Part shown: positions 32,427 to 43,300 of the stretch, in pieces
Layout of the letters: each line of letters starts with the position of its first letter
How positions within the stretch are numbered: position 1 is the first letter of the stretch
Source of the DNA: Haliclona indistincta
Lineage: Eukaryota; Porifera; Demospongiae; Haplosclerida; Chalinidae
DNA length: 64,000 nt
Assembly: GCA_964017065.1 (NCBI GenBank)
Contig: OZ024784.1
Span: 9,219,152 to 9,283,151 of the forward strand
Direction: 5' to 3'
Made by a program: the position numbers and the translations under genes
The notes under the pieces: model-generated
What the model saw: the letters and a program-made list of their open reading frames with translations, nothing else
What the model was told of the DNA's origin: nothing
Databases searched by the model: none

Positions 32427-33888
32427 TGACTCTTTACTGGATAAAATAAAAATAAAAATGGAGTCAATGGACGTGTTGCACTCTAGTCTAGCGAGCTATG
32501 GACCCTCTATCGACGCGAGCGAATCAGTGACTATGGGGTTGGAGCGGGTTGGAGCAGTCAAACCGCTAGGGTCGAAAATTGCCCACGTTTATTTTAACAG
32601 GAAGTAGGCGGTGCCCTGGACGTTTGAGGAGAAAACATGAAAGCTAGTCAGCTCAGGAAACGTCGTTTTTATATCTGTTCTACATCGACTTGTTACTTCA
32701 GAATACGGATTTCAACTTACAAATGTTGGCTCTTTCGTTCTATCAAAACTGGGATTGGTAGCGTGTTTCAGAGGAAATGTACGACGGTTACAAGTTCGCC
32801 GAGCTCAGGATTGGTTGGGTCGAGTTGTAGCTTTTAGACTGGCATACTCTCAGACGGTAAGGCAGACAACACAAATAAGTTACTATTTCTGTAGGCCTGG
32901 GTATTAGCTTCAATTTAGTACTATACTTGGCTGCGTAAAGATGTCAAAACGAAAGTGTCCCACCGTTTTCTATGGCTAATTGGCGGCGCCATCGTTGATT
33001 CTCCTATGTAAAGGTTGTATAATGCTACTATGGATGGTAACAATTAACACAGTTACTAGCCATGACTTCTAAACAGTGTTGGTAAGTCGTTTACTGACAA
33101 AATCTGCAATGAAAATATTGAAAGTATCTGTGTCTGTAGTACAGATCGTAATGATACATTATTTAGTGTTTCAAAAAACACACTGCAAAGAACAGGACTT
33201 TTATGGACAGTGATAGGACTAGATCTTTGGCCAGTCAGCTGCAACTGCATTCAGGACTCTGGGAACTGCTATTATCTCTTTAATAGCAATAATCAACAAT
33301 GCATTATTAATTATTATACGATAACTAAGCGAGACATGACAGGACAACACTAATTTTCACAAATATGACTGACAGGTTGCTTATCTTACTGATGAATTAC
33401 AGAAACTAACAATCAGACTGTCAAAACGGAAATGTCCCACGTTTTTAAAGTTCAGTATTTTTACACTAGAACTCAGGAATCACTGCATTGATTTTAATGA
33501 GACAAACTTTATATTATGTAGAAAAACATTGCTTCTGGATATTTGTAATCATTGAAGTGTAATTATATGCGTGTGCTAAGATAAAGCTGTTGGAAGACAA
33601 CTAGCGGGAAATTTTGTCTTGGTGTGCGTTTATTAGAGTGAAAATTGTAACTCTTGATTTGTACGTATTTCGGGACACCTGCGGTTTGACTGGGAGCGCG
33701 TTGAATGAGGGTCTATGGTCTAGCACACATTGTTATTCATAATGGTTGGCCTGACGAAGGTGTGGTTAAGCTTATTCTAGTAGTCTATCACGTGACAATC
33801 ACAAGGTGGATGCTGCACTGTCACTACAGAGGATTACGTGGTTCTAGACGAGGGTCGGTTCTGGAGCAGAAAGACAGTTTTATTTGTC
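32427..33888. other. SIRT5-CHMP4 divergent intergenic region
   Basis: 1,462 bp between two start codons. Two similar direct segments, gtcaaaacgaaagtgtccca (from 32943) and gtcaaaacggaaatgtccca (from 33419), lie about 476 bp apart, perhaps ends of a decayed element. A 49-codon frame (32458-32607) and an open stretch without a start at 32640-32865, ending at a GTAAGG donor-like site, are not convincing as genes; the latter could be a 5' UTR exon. Confidence 0.4.
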
Positions 33889-36463
33889 ATGGCAGCGTCA
33901 ATACTACGGTTGTTCGGGTCAGGAAAGAAAGGTGAAAGTGGTCCCTCGCCTCAGGTAGCCATTCAAAAGCTACGCGAGACAGAGGAGATGCTGAACAAGA
34001 AGTCAGACTACCTAGAAAAAAAGATTGACGCTGAGACGGCTTCTGCTCGAAAACATGGCATGAAGAATAAGAGAGGTAAGAATATTAACAAATTTTACCA
34101 TCTCTTAGTGATTGAAAGTTACAGTTCTGCCATTAAACATTAAATTGCCTGCTTATTTTATTTCCTGTTTCTCAGCGGCTTTGATGGCACTAAAAAGAAA
34201 GAAGCGTTTAGAAAAGCAGTTACAGCAGATCGATGGAACTCTTTCAACAATCGAGTTCCAAAGAGAAGCTCTGGAGAATGCTCAGACTAACACAGAGGTG
34301 CTGAAGAACATGGGCTATGCTGCTAAAGCACTGAAAGCTGCACATCAACATTTGTAAGTACTGTATGTACCCATAGACATAGTATCCCTTAGAGGGACTG
34401 GCAACGCCCAATGCTTTTACATTACGTGTGGCATGCTGAGTCTGCGTTATGGGTTAAACATTAGTTATACACGCATCTGTTCTGGTAGCTTCGCAACAAG
34501 GTGCTGGTTGCTAGGATAGCTCTTGGCGACCACATCGGGGCAGTCCTCTGTGACAGCTCATTATTAGTACCTGACTAGATTGTTCTGGCTAGACACTGAG
34601 GACACCAGCAACCTGCATACTGTTCAGTCGATCGTATAGTGAACAAAGTTTAGCTAGGACTGCAGGAATAGTGCTGTAAATGAGATTTTTTACTGTCCTG
34701 AAAGATGGTCGTGTTATTGCAAGTAGCTCAAGGTTTAGTTTTTTTTTACCAATACTAACACAGACCGCACGCAGTGAAAATACTGCATGCTGTTGTTGAC
34801 TAACGCTACCATGCGATACTTGGCGGACTGTACTGCTCGTTGTGTTCTTTTTCTAGTGATAAATAAAATTAAGCTGTTCCAGTTTTCGTTCTACCTTCCA
34901 GTTTAGGTGCCCATCTGTGGAACCAGTCTGCATTTAATGTTGATCACTTCTTCAGCACCGAACTTATACTGCTTTAAAATCTTGGTTATTCACTGTTTGC
35001 TGCAGTTTGGTGGTCCTTCACTAGGCGTGCAATACACTCCTCATAACGAAGCTAATTTTAACATGGAACACGATGAAATTCCTGTTCGTTACCAGTCCCT
35101 CTAAGGGATACTGATGTGGTGTGTGTGTATGGGAAATGAACTCTACCACACAAGCATGATTTAGTGTGTGTGGTTTGAGGATGATGCTAAGTGAGCTTCT
35201 AACCATTTTATCATTTTTATACTGGTGATAAAAATACTGAGATTAACCCTCTAAGTGCAGACATAATCTGTTTCTGTGCATTTCTTATTGTAACCGTTAC
35301 ACGTACAAACTAGTGCTGTGATCACTGTTAATACACAAAATCAACTTGCACAACGCGCAGGTTTGTTGTCAATCATGAGTGCAAGTTAGCCGTGCCCACT
35401 TGATTAGATTTACCAACTGCCTTGTGCAAGAATCACCCCCACTTGAGCACAAAAACGTCACTTCTTTGGTCAAAACAGCGTGTGTGAGACAAAGTGAGTG
35501 CGTGTTTGGCTGCTTTTCCAAGAGGGCCCAAGAGACCTGGTGCTAGGTTTCACGCCATCACTCTGCTAGGCAGGGCCTCTGACCCTAGCCATTTGCCCAC
35601 CGTCACACTCCCAGCCGTCCTATTTCGCCTATCAACGGAATAACCTATCTTCGAATTTTGATGCCCACTTCCTGTGACGTCAATTTGTCAAACTTACTAA
35701 GGCGACAATAGTTGCCTGTCGCAGAAACGACATGAACCACGAGCAAGGACACACGAGTGCTATAAGATTATTCAGTACAATGTAGCACTCCGCACACGGA
35801 ACCGTAATCTGTGCTGCGTGGTGGGATTCCATTATGAGCTATAGAGACATGCAGCTATGCAACTTGATTGGTAAACATTGCTTAGCTGTAGTCTAAATTC
35901 ATTTTCACTTAGTAATGTTAATTGTTTGTGTATGCGCTGGTAATAATTGTGAGTGTGGTGAAATTTTTTGTAGAGATGTGGACGATGTTCACGACCTAAT
36001 GGATGACATTCAAGAGCAGAATGAAGTTGCCACTGAGATATCAGATGCTCTCTCACAACCTATTGGCTTTAATCAAGAAATAGATGATGTGAGTATTTGG
36101 TTGTCATGTGATCAAAGTGACAACTACTACAGTGTTGATAAGCATTTTGATAATACTCTTTCTACTCAAAGGATGACCTGCTTGCTGAGTTAGAAGAAAT
36201 GGAGCAAGAGACACTAGATGAGCAATTGCTTGATGTTGAGCCCACCGCTAGCTTGGCTATTGATGATCTGCCGGAAGTCCGTAAGTTTGATTTTTCTTGT
36301 TTGTGGAAAAGCAGTTATAGGTAGAGGGATGTGTCGTGATATGTTCGTACAAGCTCCTTAAGATACTATCTTCTTCTCCACAGCTACTACAGTTCCCAAG
36401 GATCGTAAGGCTGTCAAAGATGACGATGATGATCTCAGAGAATTGGCAGCATGGGCATCTTGA
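33889..36463 (+). CDS. CHMP4: CHMP4 (Snf7) ESCRT-III subunit, copy A
   Basis: Five exons (33889-34075, 34176-34353, 35974-36088, 36172-36280, 36384-36463) give 222 aa. Known role: the main polymer-forming ESCRT-III subunit in multivesicular body sorting, cytokinesis and membrane repair. It has the N-terminal RLFGSGKK, the basic helix AIQKLRETEEMLNKKSDYL, the hairpin RKKRLEKQLQQIDGTL, NTEVLKNMGYAAKALK, then acidic helices with the DIQEQNEVATEISDALSQP segment, and a C-terminal DDDLRELAAWAS that matches the ALIX-binding helix of human CHMP4. Intron 34354-35973 is large and contains a transposon and a dispersed repeat. Copy B follows 391 bp downstream with identical intron phases. Confidence 0.95.
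34381..35112. mobile_element. Nonautonomous DNA transposon, about 732 bp
   Basis: Inverted ends: AGTATCCCTTAGAGGGACTGGC on the left pairs with the right end, which reads AGTATCCCTTAGAGGGACTGG on the opposite strand. It lies in intron 2 of CHMP4 copy A. No clear target duplication and no transposase. Confidence 0.8.
35242..35896. repeat. Dispersed repeat, copy 1
   Basis: Both ends recur at 50884-51946: near the left end gtcaatcatgagtgc, and near the right end gggattccattatgagctat followed by cttagctgt. The middles do not align by eye. It lies in intron 2 of CHMP4 copy A. Confidence 0.55.
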
Positions 36464-36854
36464 GTGAATACCGACCAATTGAACATTACTGATTTTCTGG
36501 TGTATGTGTACACCTTTTATTGCTATTCTAGTATATGTAGTAGACTCAGTAGTACATGTACATGTAAGTTGTTTCTCTCACTCCTGTTATTTTATTAACA
36601 TCAGATTTATTATTCAACAGTAATTTCTTGTTGTGGTAAAAGCTCCTTATTGGATAGTAGGATATAAAAGCTCCATTATTATTAATAATAAACTACACCT
36701 CTAACAACTGGTGCTACGAAATGGGCATTGCCTACTATGGCGACCGTGTTGTTCGTAAACAAGATTATTCAAAGGTTTCCATGAATCAAAGCAGCGACGC
36801 GTCATGAGCTAAGCAGCAACTTGACAGTGCAGGTCTTGTCATAATTGTAGAGAA
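36464..36854 (+). promoter_or_regulatory. Spacer between CHMP4 copies
   Basis: 391 bp between the stop of copy A and the ATG of copy B. It should contain the 3' UTR of A and the promoter of B. No repeat or other gene seen. Confidence 0.4.
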
Positions 36855-37779
36855 ATGGCGTCGCGTGGATCGTCTTCTCTGGCTCGCTTATTTGGGTCGG
36901 GAAAGAAAGGCGAAGGTGGTCCCTCGGCTCAAGTAGCCATTCAGAAGCTACGCGATACTGAAGAAATGCTCAACAAAAAGTCAGACTACCTCGAGAAAAA
37001 GATTCAAGAACAGACAGCTCTAGCAAAGAAACACGGCATGAAGAACAAGAAAGGTAGCTGCAGCTCCGCCCATAAGCGTGGGAGTTACGTGTACATGTTT
37101 TCTTTTTTAGCTGCTTTGGCTGCTCTTGCGAGGAAGAAAAGACTTGAAAAGCAACTACAGCAGATAGACGGGACACTATCTACTGTGGAATTTCAAAGAG
37201 AAGCTGTAGAAAATGCACAAACTAATACAGAGGTGTTGAAAAACATGGGCTATGCTGCAAAGGCAATGAAAGCTGCTCATCAACACTTGTAAGACATTGT
37301 ACCATTGCATTGTAATATTGGGGATTTAATATGGTTGTTGTTTCTTACTTAAAGAGATGTTGATAATGTTCATGATTTACTGGATGACATTCAGGAGCAA
37401 AATGAAATAGCTGCCGAAGTGTCCGATGCGCTCACACAACCTGTGGGATTCGATCAGATGATGGATGAGGTGATAAACTAGATACATGTGGAGACTATTC
37501 TAATTTCTGACATGCCCCACAACTACGTATACAGGATGATCTTTTGAAAGAGCTGGAGGAACTAGAGGATGAGTCAATCAGTGCAAGACTAACATCCATC
37601 AACCTTGATGAATTACCATCAGTCCGTGAGTACACACAAGATTGACCGTCACTATTATTGTTTCCTACTCTGTATAATAACTATTAGCTACTGGTTTGCC
37701 AGCAGAAAAATCTCGACTCAAAACCAAGACAAGAGAAGATGATTCGGATATGAGACAGTTAGCTGCTTGGGCATCATGA
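36855..37779 (+). CDS. CHMP4: CHMP4 (Snf7) ESCRT-III subunit, copy B
   Basis: Five exons (36855-37053, 37111-37288, 37355-37469, 37535-37625, 37688-37779) give 224 aa. Exons 2 and 3 have exactly the same lengths as in copy A (178 and 115 bp), and all four introns have the same phase, so this is a tandem duplicate. The core helices are nearly identical to copy A (RKKRLEKQLQQIDGTLSTVE, NTEVLKNMGYAAKAMK). The C-terminal third has diverged but keeps the ALIX-binding-type end DMRQLAAWAS. Copy B has four extra residues near the N terminus (MASRGSSSLARLFG). Introns are short (46-81 bp), unlike copy A. An AATAAA lies at 37831-37836. Confidence 0.95.
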
Positions 37780-37830
37780 AGAATAAGTAACTTTTTGAGT
37801 AGTTCACAAAATTTGAGAGTAGTTATGTAA

Positions 37831-37836
37831 AATAAA
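37831..37836 (+). terminator. Polyadenylation signal AATAAA of CHMP4 copy B
   Basis: Canonical hexamer 52 bp after the stop codon and before the next gene. Confidence 0.5.
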
Positions 37837-37960
37837 TTGTACAGTAAATTTTACCACATCACAGATTTTACACCCAGTAATTATAAAATCACACGTCTCG
37901 AGAAGTTACCCGGACCCGCTTATGATCGATGATCGTCGTTTGAGAGACTAATATTACAGT

Positions 37961-39991
37961 ATGGCTCAGCTGCAGCAGCAAGGCAAATCGTGGGTATGTG
38001 GCATGGGCGAATTGCTTAGCATGCGTGTTGACGTCGCCAATGACAGACTGCATCTCGATGGCTACCTAAAGGATAGTGTCTACGCAAAGGGAATGCTCAT
38101 TGGCCAGACGACGTTTTCCAGTGGATTTTCACAAGTTTTACTGGAAGCATGCACTTGGGGAAGGCCTGGTACTGTTGAGTACATGATCAATCACTTCTCC
38201 GATCATCTCCACATCGACGATCCAATCACCTGCCAGCAGTTGATTGTGACCAAACACAGCACCAGAGAGGCACCGACTAACTCCACACGAACATGCTTAC
38301 AAGCAGCACTTCGTGGTCCACACGAAAAATCTGAGGCCTGGTACCTCGAAACAACTGACACTGCGTCTCGAGTAAAAGTTATTCAGCTAATCATCGCTGC
38401 AGGAGCTAAACTGGACGGCGATCTGCTCAATCTGGTTATCAAGCGTGGTGTGGAGACCATGCCAGCTATTGTTTGTCTAGTGGAAAATGGTGTCAATGTG
38501 AATTCGCAGGATTGTTCCGGATGGACGCCACTAATGACCGTTGCTCTTACCAAACGTGAACGTGCTATGTACTCAAACGAAGAAATCACCAGTACTCTAC
38601 TTGAGTTGGGGGCTGACCCGTACATCACCAACAGCCAGGGCTATACTGCCATGCATATTGCTGCTGTCGTTGATAACCCTTCAGTGTTGCAGGCCTTGCT
38701 ATCACATGGAGTCGACCCACTCTTTTCCAAGGAGGTTACGTGCAACGGCATAGCCTCTCCATTGTATCTATCTAGTGTGAACTACTTTGTCCAAGGCCTG
38801 AGAGGAAGCTGTACCACATTACTACTTGAAAATCAGGCATGTCTTTCATCCATGAAAGCTAATGTTTTGCGCATGGAAGCAATGTTCCATTTTATTGACA
38901 AATCTTGCAGCCTAAGAACATTTGCAACTCTCGTAAAAAAAGCAAAATATCTGGAAGATGGCAACGACTGTTTACATATGACTGATGACGACAACATCAT
39001 TGCCTCAAGAGCAGCAATGGAGTGCCTTACTGTAACAATACAGTGCCTTGGATATCACCATGAGGCAACTGCCTATGCCAGACTGATAATGGCTAACTGG
39101 CTGATCACAAAGGATCACTTGTCGGAAGTTGACACAGAAGCTTTTGAAAGTCTGCTTTCGATTAGCGTGTCTCGCTCGACCTTGTCTAAAAGCAAATACT
39201 GTCAAGAGTTTTTACTAAAAAAACACCAGTTGCATTCGCAGGCAGTCTCTGCTGGAATTACTCTTGCCCAGACTCTCGTAAAAAGAATGCCATTTGACTG
39301 TCAACAGCATCTAATGCTTGAGTTCATCAAGAGTGCTATAGCTGCCGTTCTATACCAGTATGTCCATCATAGCCACCTGCTTACCAGAAAGAGCAATCTA
39401 CCTGCTGAGCTAATTGAGACCTTCATGCTATTGTACTCTCACGGCAAAGCTGCTGAGCCAATATTCTCTGGTCTCTTTGAAAATGAAGTGGCCGGTATTG
39501 AATTACTTCACATGGTCCTTTTTGAAATGCAGTCTAAGTTTGACAGAAAGCGAAGAACTATTTCAGTAATACAACTATTTGAAATGCTGCTACAGTATGG
39601 AGGATTCAGACACGTGAATAAGCCTTCTCGTACTGGAAGCAGACTCATTCACATAGCTGTGATGAATCTGCCACCGTATCATGATGCTAAGCTGAGACTA
39701 CTCTCCCTTCTGCTAAAATTTGGAGCTCATGCAGATGCTGTAGATGCCAGTGGTAAGACTGCCGCTAGTCTCTGTTCTCATAGCCATGTCAACTCTTTTC
39801 TGACACTCGAAGAAGGCATCCCTCTACCGCTTGTTTGCCTAGCCTGTCGTAGTGTGGTAAAACATAGCCTGTCATATCAATCTCTTCACCTTCCTCAAGC
39901 CATAAAGAAACTCATAAGTTACCACCAGCCACCAAGCACAAAGAGATACACGGTATACACAGAAGGCAAGGCTACATACAATGAAGTGTGA
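37961..39991 (+). CDS. Intronless ankyrin-repeat protein with BC-box-like C terminus (Fem-1-like)
   Basis: One uninterrupted 676-aa frame, the only complete gene here without introns. Ankyrin repeats occur at about residues 145-275 (DCSGWTPLMTVALTKRE, NSQGYTAMHIAAVVDNPSVL, LLSHGVDP) and again at about 545-620 (SRLIHIAVMNLPPY, LLLKFGAHADAVDASGKTA), separated by a helical segment of about 250 residues. The last 45 residues (PLPLVCLACRSVVKHSLSYQ...LPQAIKKLISYH) look like a SOCS/VHL-type box that binds elongin and CUL2. The order ankyrin, helical region, ankyrin, box recalls Fem-1 substrate receptors, but the usual Fem-1 N terminus is not obvious. Function in ubiquitin-ligase targeting is inference. 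A retrogene origin would explain the lack of introns. Confidence 0.65.
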   Translation: MAQLQQQGKSWVCGMGELLSMRVDVANDRLHLDGYLKDSVYAKGMLIGQTTFSSGFSQVLLEACTWGRPGTVEYMINHFSDHLHIDDPITCQQLIVTKHSTREAPTNSTRTCLQAALRGPHEKSEAWYLETTDTASRVKVIQLIIAAGAKLDGDLLNLVIKRGVETMPAIVCLVENGVNVNSQDCSGWTPLMTVALTKRERAMYSNEEITSTLLELGADPYITNSQGYTAMHIAAVVDNPSVLQALLSHGVDPLFSKEVTCNGIASPLYLSSVNYFVQGLRGSCTTLLLENQACLSSMKANVLRMEAMFHFIDKSCSLRTFATLVKKAKYLEDGNDCLHMTDDDNIIASRAAMECLTVTIQCLGYHHEATAYARLIMANWLITKDHLSEVDTEAFESLLSISVSRSTLSKSKYCQEFLLKKHQLHSQAVSAGITLAQTLVKRMPFDCQQHLMLEFIKSAIAAVLYQYVHHSHLLTRKSNLPAELIETFMLLYSHGKAAEPIFSGLFENEVAGIELLHMVLFEMQSKFDRKRRTISVIQLFEMLLQYGGFRHVNKPSRTGSRLIHIAVMNLPPYHDAKLRLLSLLLKFGAHADAVDASGKTAASLCSHSHVNSFLTLEEGIPLPLVCLACRSVVKHSLSYQSLHLPQAIKKLISYHQPPSTKRYTVYTEGKATYNEV

Positions 39992-40370
39992 ATTAGATAC
40001 AATTGAGTATGAGAATGGCTCTTGGCACTTTCAAGTTGTACTTGGTCAACAGTGGTTGTAAATGACCTACCCGCCAAGGAAGTAACAAACTATTATTCAC
40101 TCTATGCCTATTCATGTTATATCAAAATTCACTTTGTTTTCAATACATTAATACTGCGTCCTAGTACTATGCTAGAGGCAGCATAATAATCTATTACTCA
40201 TCTTTAATCATAAATAGCACTGTACAAGTGATCCATTATACATGTACACAATTTTTATCAGTGCTACATGAAATGCAATAATTTTAAAGTACCTGTAATG
40301 AATTAAAATTCATAATGAGTCAATAATTTACAACATTGCCCTAGAATAATAATAGTTCAAACCACACCCT
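39992..40370. other. Convergent intergenic region
   Basis: 379 bp of AT-rich sequence between two stop codons. Nothing recognised beyond expected 3' UTRs. Confidence 0.45.
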
Positions 40371-43300
40371 CTATAATAATTGTTCTATACTAATGTAGCA
40401 AGGCTGATACCACTGCTGGCGTTCTAAAGTACTTGACCTAGAGCCATCTCGTAAAGCAGCTTTCACCTTCAATGTGCTTAGACAGTAATGACCGGGAGTT
40501 GTGAAACTAGCATACAGTACTACAGTTTGAGATGAGAGAGGCTCAATTTGAAGGTTTTTGGTACAAGGACCACTCCATGTGAAACTGGGTTCAAGAGAGC
40601 GAGAGCTGAGAAAACAAAATTGTGAAGTTAAAATTTCTTATTAATCTCTCGTGTTCACTTACCCTACGGATACTTCAGAGGAAGACTGTGTAGTCAGAGA
40701 CACTATCACACTAGAGCTGCAAGAATTCTTCAGTAGCACACTAACATTGACAACACACATCTTGCTGGTCACAAAGTCATGTTTCAAAGTAGCTGGACAG
40801 CACATGTGGTACTTGACCAGATCATATGGTGATGATGAGACAAGAGTTTGAGTAGTGGTGGGAGTTGGAGTCTAGAAGGAATAGATGAGCAAAGTAAGCA
40901 AACCTGATCTTGTACAGTAGCACAACTTGAAGCCATCAGTAAACCATCTTGTGAGACATTATGCTACTATTTTACTGACCTTTGAAACCAGTGGTATAGA
41001 TTGTGGTAGTGTAACAGTGATCACATGATGGCCTGAGTGCAACAGCTTGCCATGGCTGGTCTGTGATGTAGCCTAGTGAGTGAGAGTGAGTGATGAGTCA
41101 TAAGTGATAGCATATTGTGAAACAAGACAGTTCCTAACCTCCCAAAACACAACTATTAGCATCTCTTCATCAGGAGAATAAGCTATCTTTTCATCATCAT
41201 TATTTCTTTTCTTCTCATCAAAGTACCCATCTCCAAAACCTCTCTCTTCTTTCTCCACTACACTGGACTGGAAACTTAGCTTTTGGCACAGCTCTGACTG
41301 ACTCAACAGATGTGCAACAGGGAAAGAGTGACTGGATATCTGAAAAGAGAAATAAACAAAAATAATATTGTGATTATGAAATGCCTCACATATTTGTCAC
41401 CAAGCGGCATGTCAGAAACATATAGCTCTTCAGTTGATTTATCTTCTGATCTTTTTGAATTCCAAGCACTTCTGCTAGCCTTGAGGTGGAGCACGCCAGA
41501 TTCTCCAGGGAGTAAGCAGAAATCTGTGCAATGTTCATATTAATATGATCACCAACATTAGGATTAGAACAAGTGTCCCACCTTGTTTGTGAGGTCTGAT
41601 GAGTTGTGCAGTACAGGTTCTACTGATGACGGTCACTTGTGTCACTGACAGATCAGAGCTAGCTAGCTCCATTGCTTTACCGATATTCTCTATGTCGAGT
41701 GAGATTAACAACTGGTCTACGTCCACTCTACGAAATGAAACATGTCTTGCTGCTTAGCATGATAATTACTGGACTTACTGTGGTGGATCGGTAGTAGAGA
41801 GGTGTGTCTGTGAGCTATGAGCTGCAGTGGCCTTCACATTCAGACACTGGATCACTCTGATGGGCTCACAGTGACGAAGAACACGATGACTAGAAAACAA
41901 GAACAATTTCTAAACATTACATGTACACATTAAATATTATGCACCTCAAGTCAGAGCTGTTAGGTACAGATCGGTAGTAGAAGACAAGTTGCCACATTGT
42001 TCCAGAAACAGAAGAAGAAGAGGAAGATGAGGGAGCATGGAGAAGGATATTACAGTGAGAACTATGGTCAGGAAGAAGACCCTCTGGGGTTAATGGAAAG
42101 GAGAGGAAGGGAGGACCAGGAGGAGGGAGATGATGGATAGAACTTGTAGCAGCAGAGCTAGCAATAGGTGAGTAGATTGGAGAGGTGCTGGAGGACTAGA
42201 GATATGATTATCACATGAAATTAATGTAGAGAAGAACTACATGATACCTCTTGTAACAAAAGGCAATGGTTAAGAGAAGAGATCATCCTAATATCCACTA
42301 AAGGAGCTTGTCCACAATTAGTTGCTTCCAGCTGTAGTGAGCACAGCTCTCCTGCCATCACCCAGCTCCGCAGCCCATGCATTGTAACCTAGTAACAGAA
42401 CAATGACAAATTCAGTGCAAATCTTGACAAGCATACCAGTAGCTTGGGCATGAGTCCTATCACTCTCCAGTGGAGACGATAGTCTGGTGCATAGGTTGCT
42501 GACAGTCTCTCTGTCTTGGTGTTGTTCAATCTCGATCCCTGACACTCAAAGTTGACTCTTCCTTGAACTCCCTCAGCAAATACAGCACACAGCAGATTCG
42601 GATCACCAGAAGCCTCACATGATGCATTGTGAGTGATGCTAGATGAAGAACCCTCACTCACACACAGGTTATACACAATGCCTTTAATGATCAGTTCACC
42701 AGTCTTGATTGGAACAATTTGAAGTGATAGCTATAAGAGACAACTACTATAATACAGTACAACAACACTAGACACTTACTGTTGCTTGGGACTGTGGTGG
42801 AACTACAAATTTATCTAATACTTCACACATAGCAGCATTATCATGGGGCTCCTTGATAAGATAAGGAAGTTAACACAGTAAGAGCAGGCTGTACTATACC
42901 TACCTCAGCAGTGAGTGGTGTGTACTCCCAGACAGCAGTCACATTGCCCATCTGTAGTGGTATTGCTAGAGGGTTCCTTACTGAGAAACTGACAACCACT
43001 GGCTCTGTAACAATTACACCATGTTTCAAATAATATTGCTGTAGAGTCCTTGCTTACCATTCAAAGGGCAAGATGGTAAGATAGAGTTATCAGTTTGTAG
43101 TCCCATGAACAGCATAGCTGGCTGAAACCCCTCCACATCTTCAGTGATGGCACATACCTTTTCAAGCTCATGCCATGATGACTCCTCTATTCTCCACATG
43201 AAGGGGTTATAATCTATTGCCCCTATCGTTAACACCTCACTATCACCACTTTGAGATCGCCTGAATGATGCAGACCTCTCACCAATCTGTGGTGAGGAGG

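Noticed and set aside
32637..32837. 66-codon frame MKASQLRKRR...
   Set aside because: No recognisable similarity and unusual composition. Another frame over the same stretch is open too and ends at a donor-like GTAAGG, so a noncoding 5' exon is as likely.
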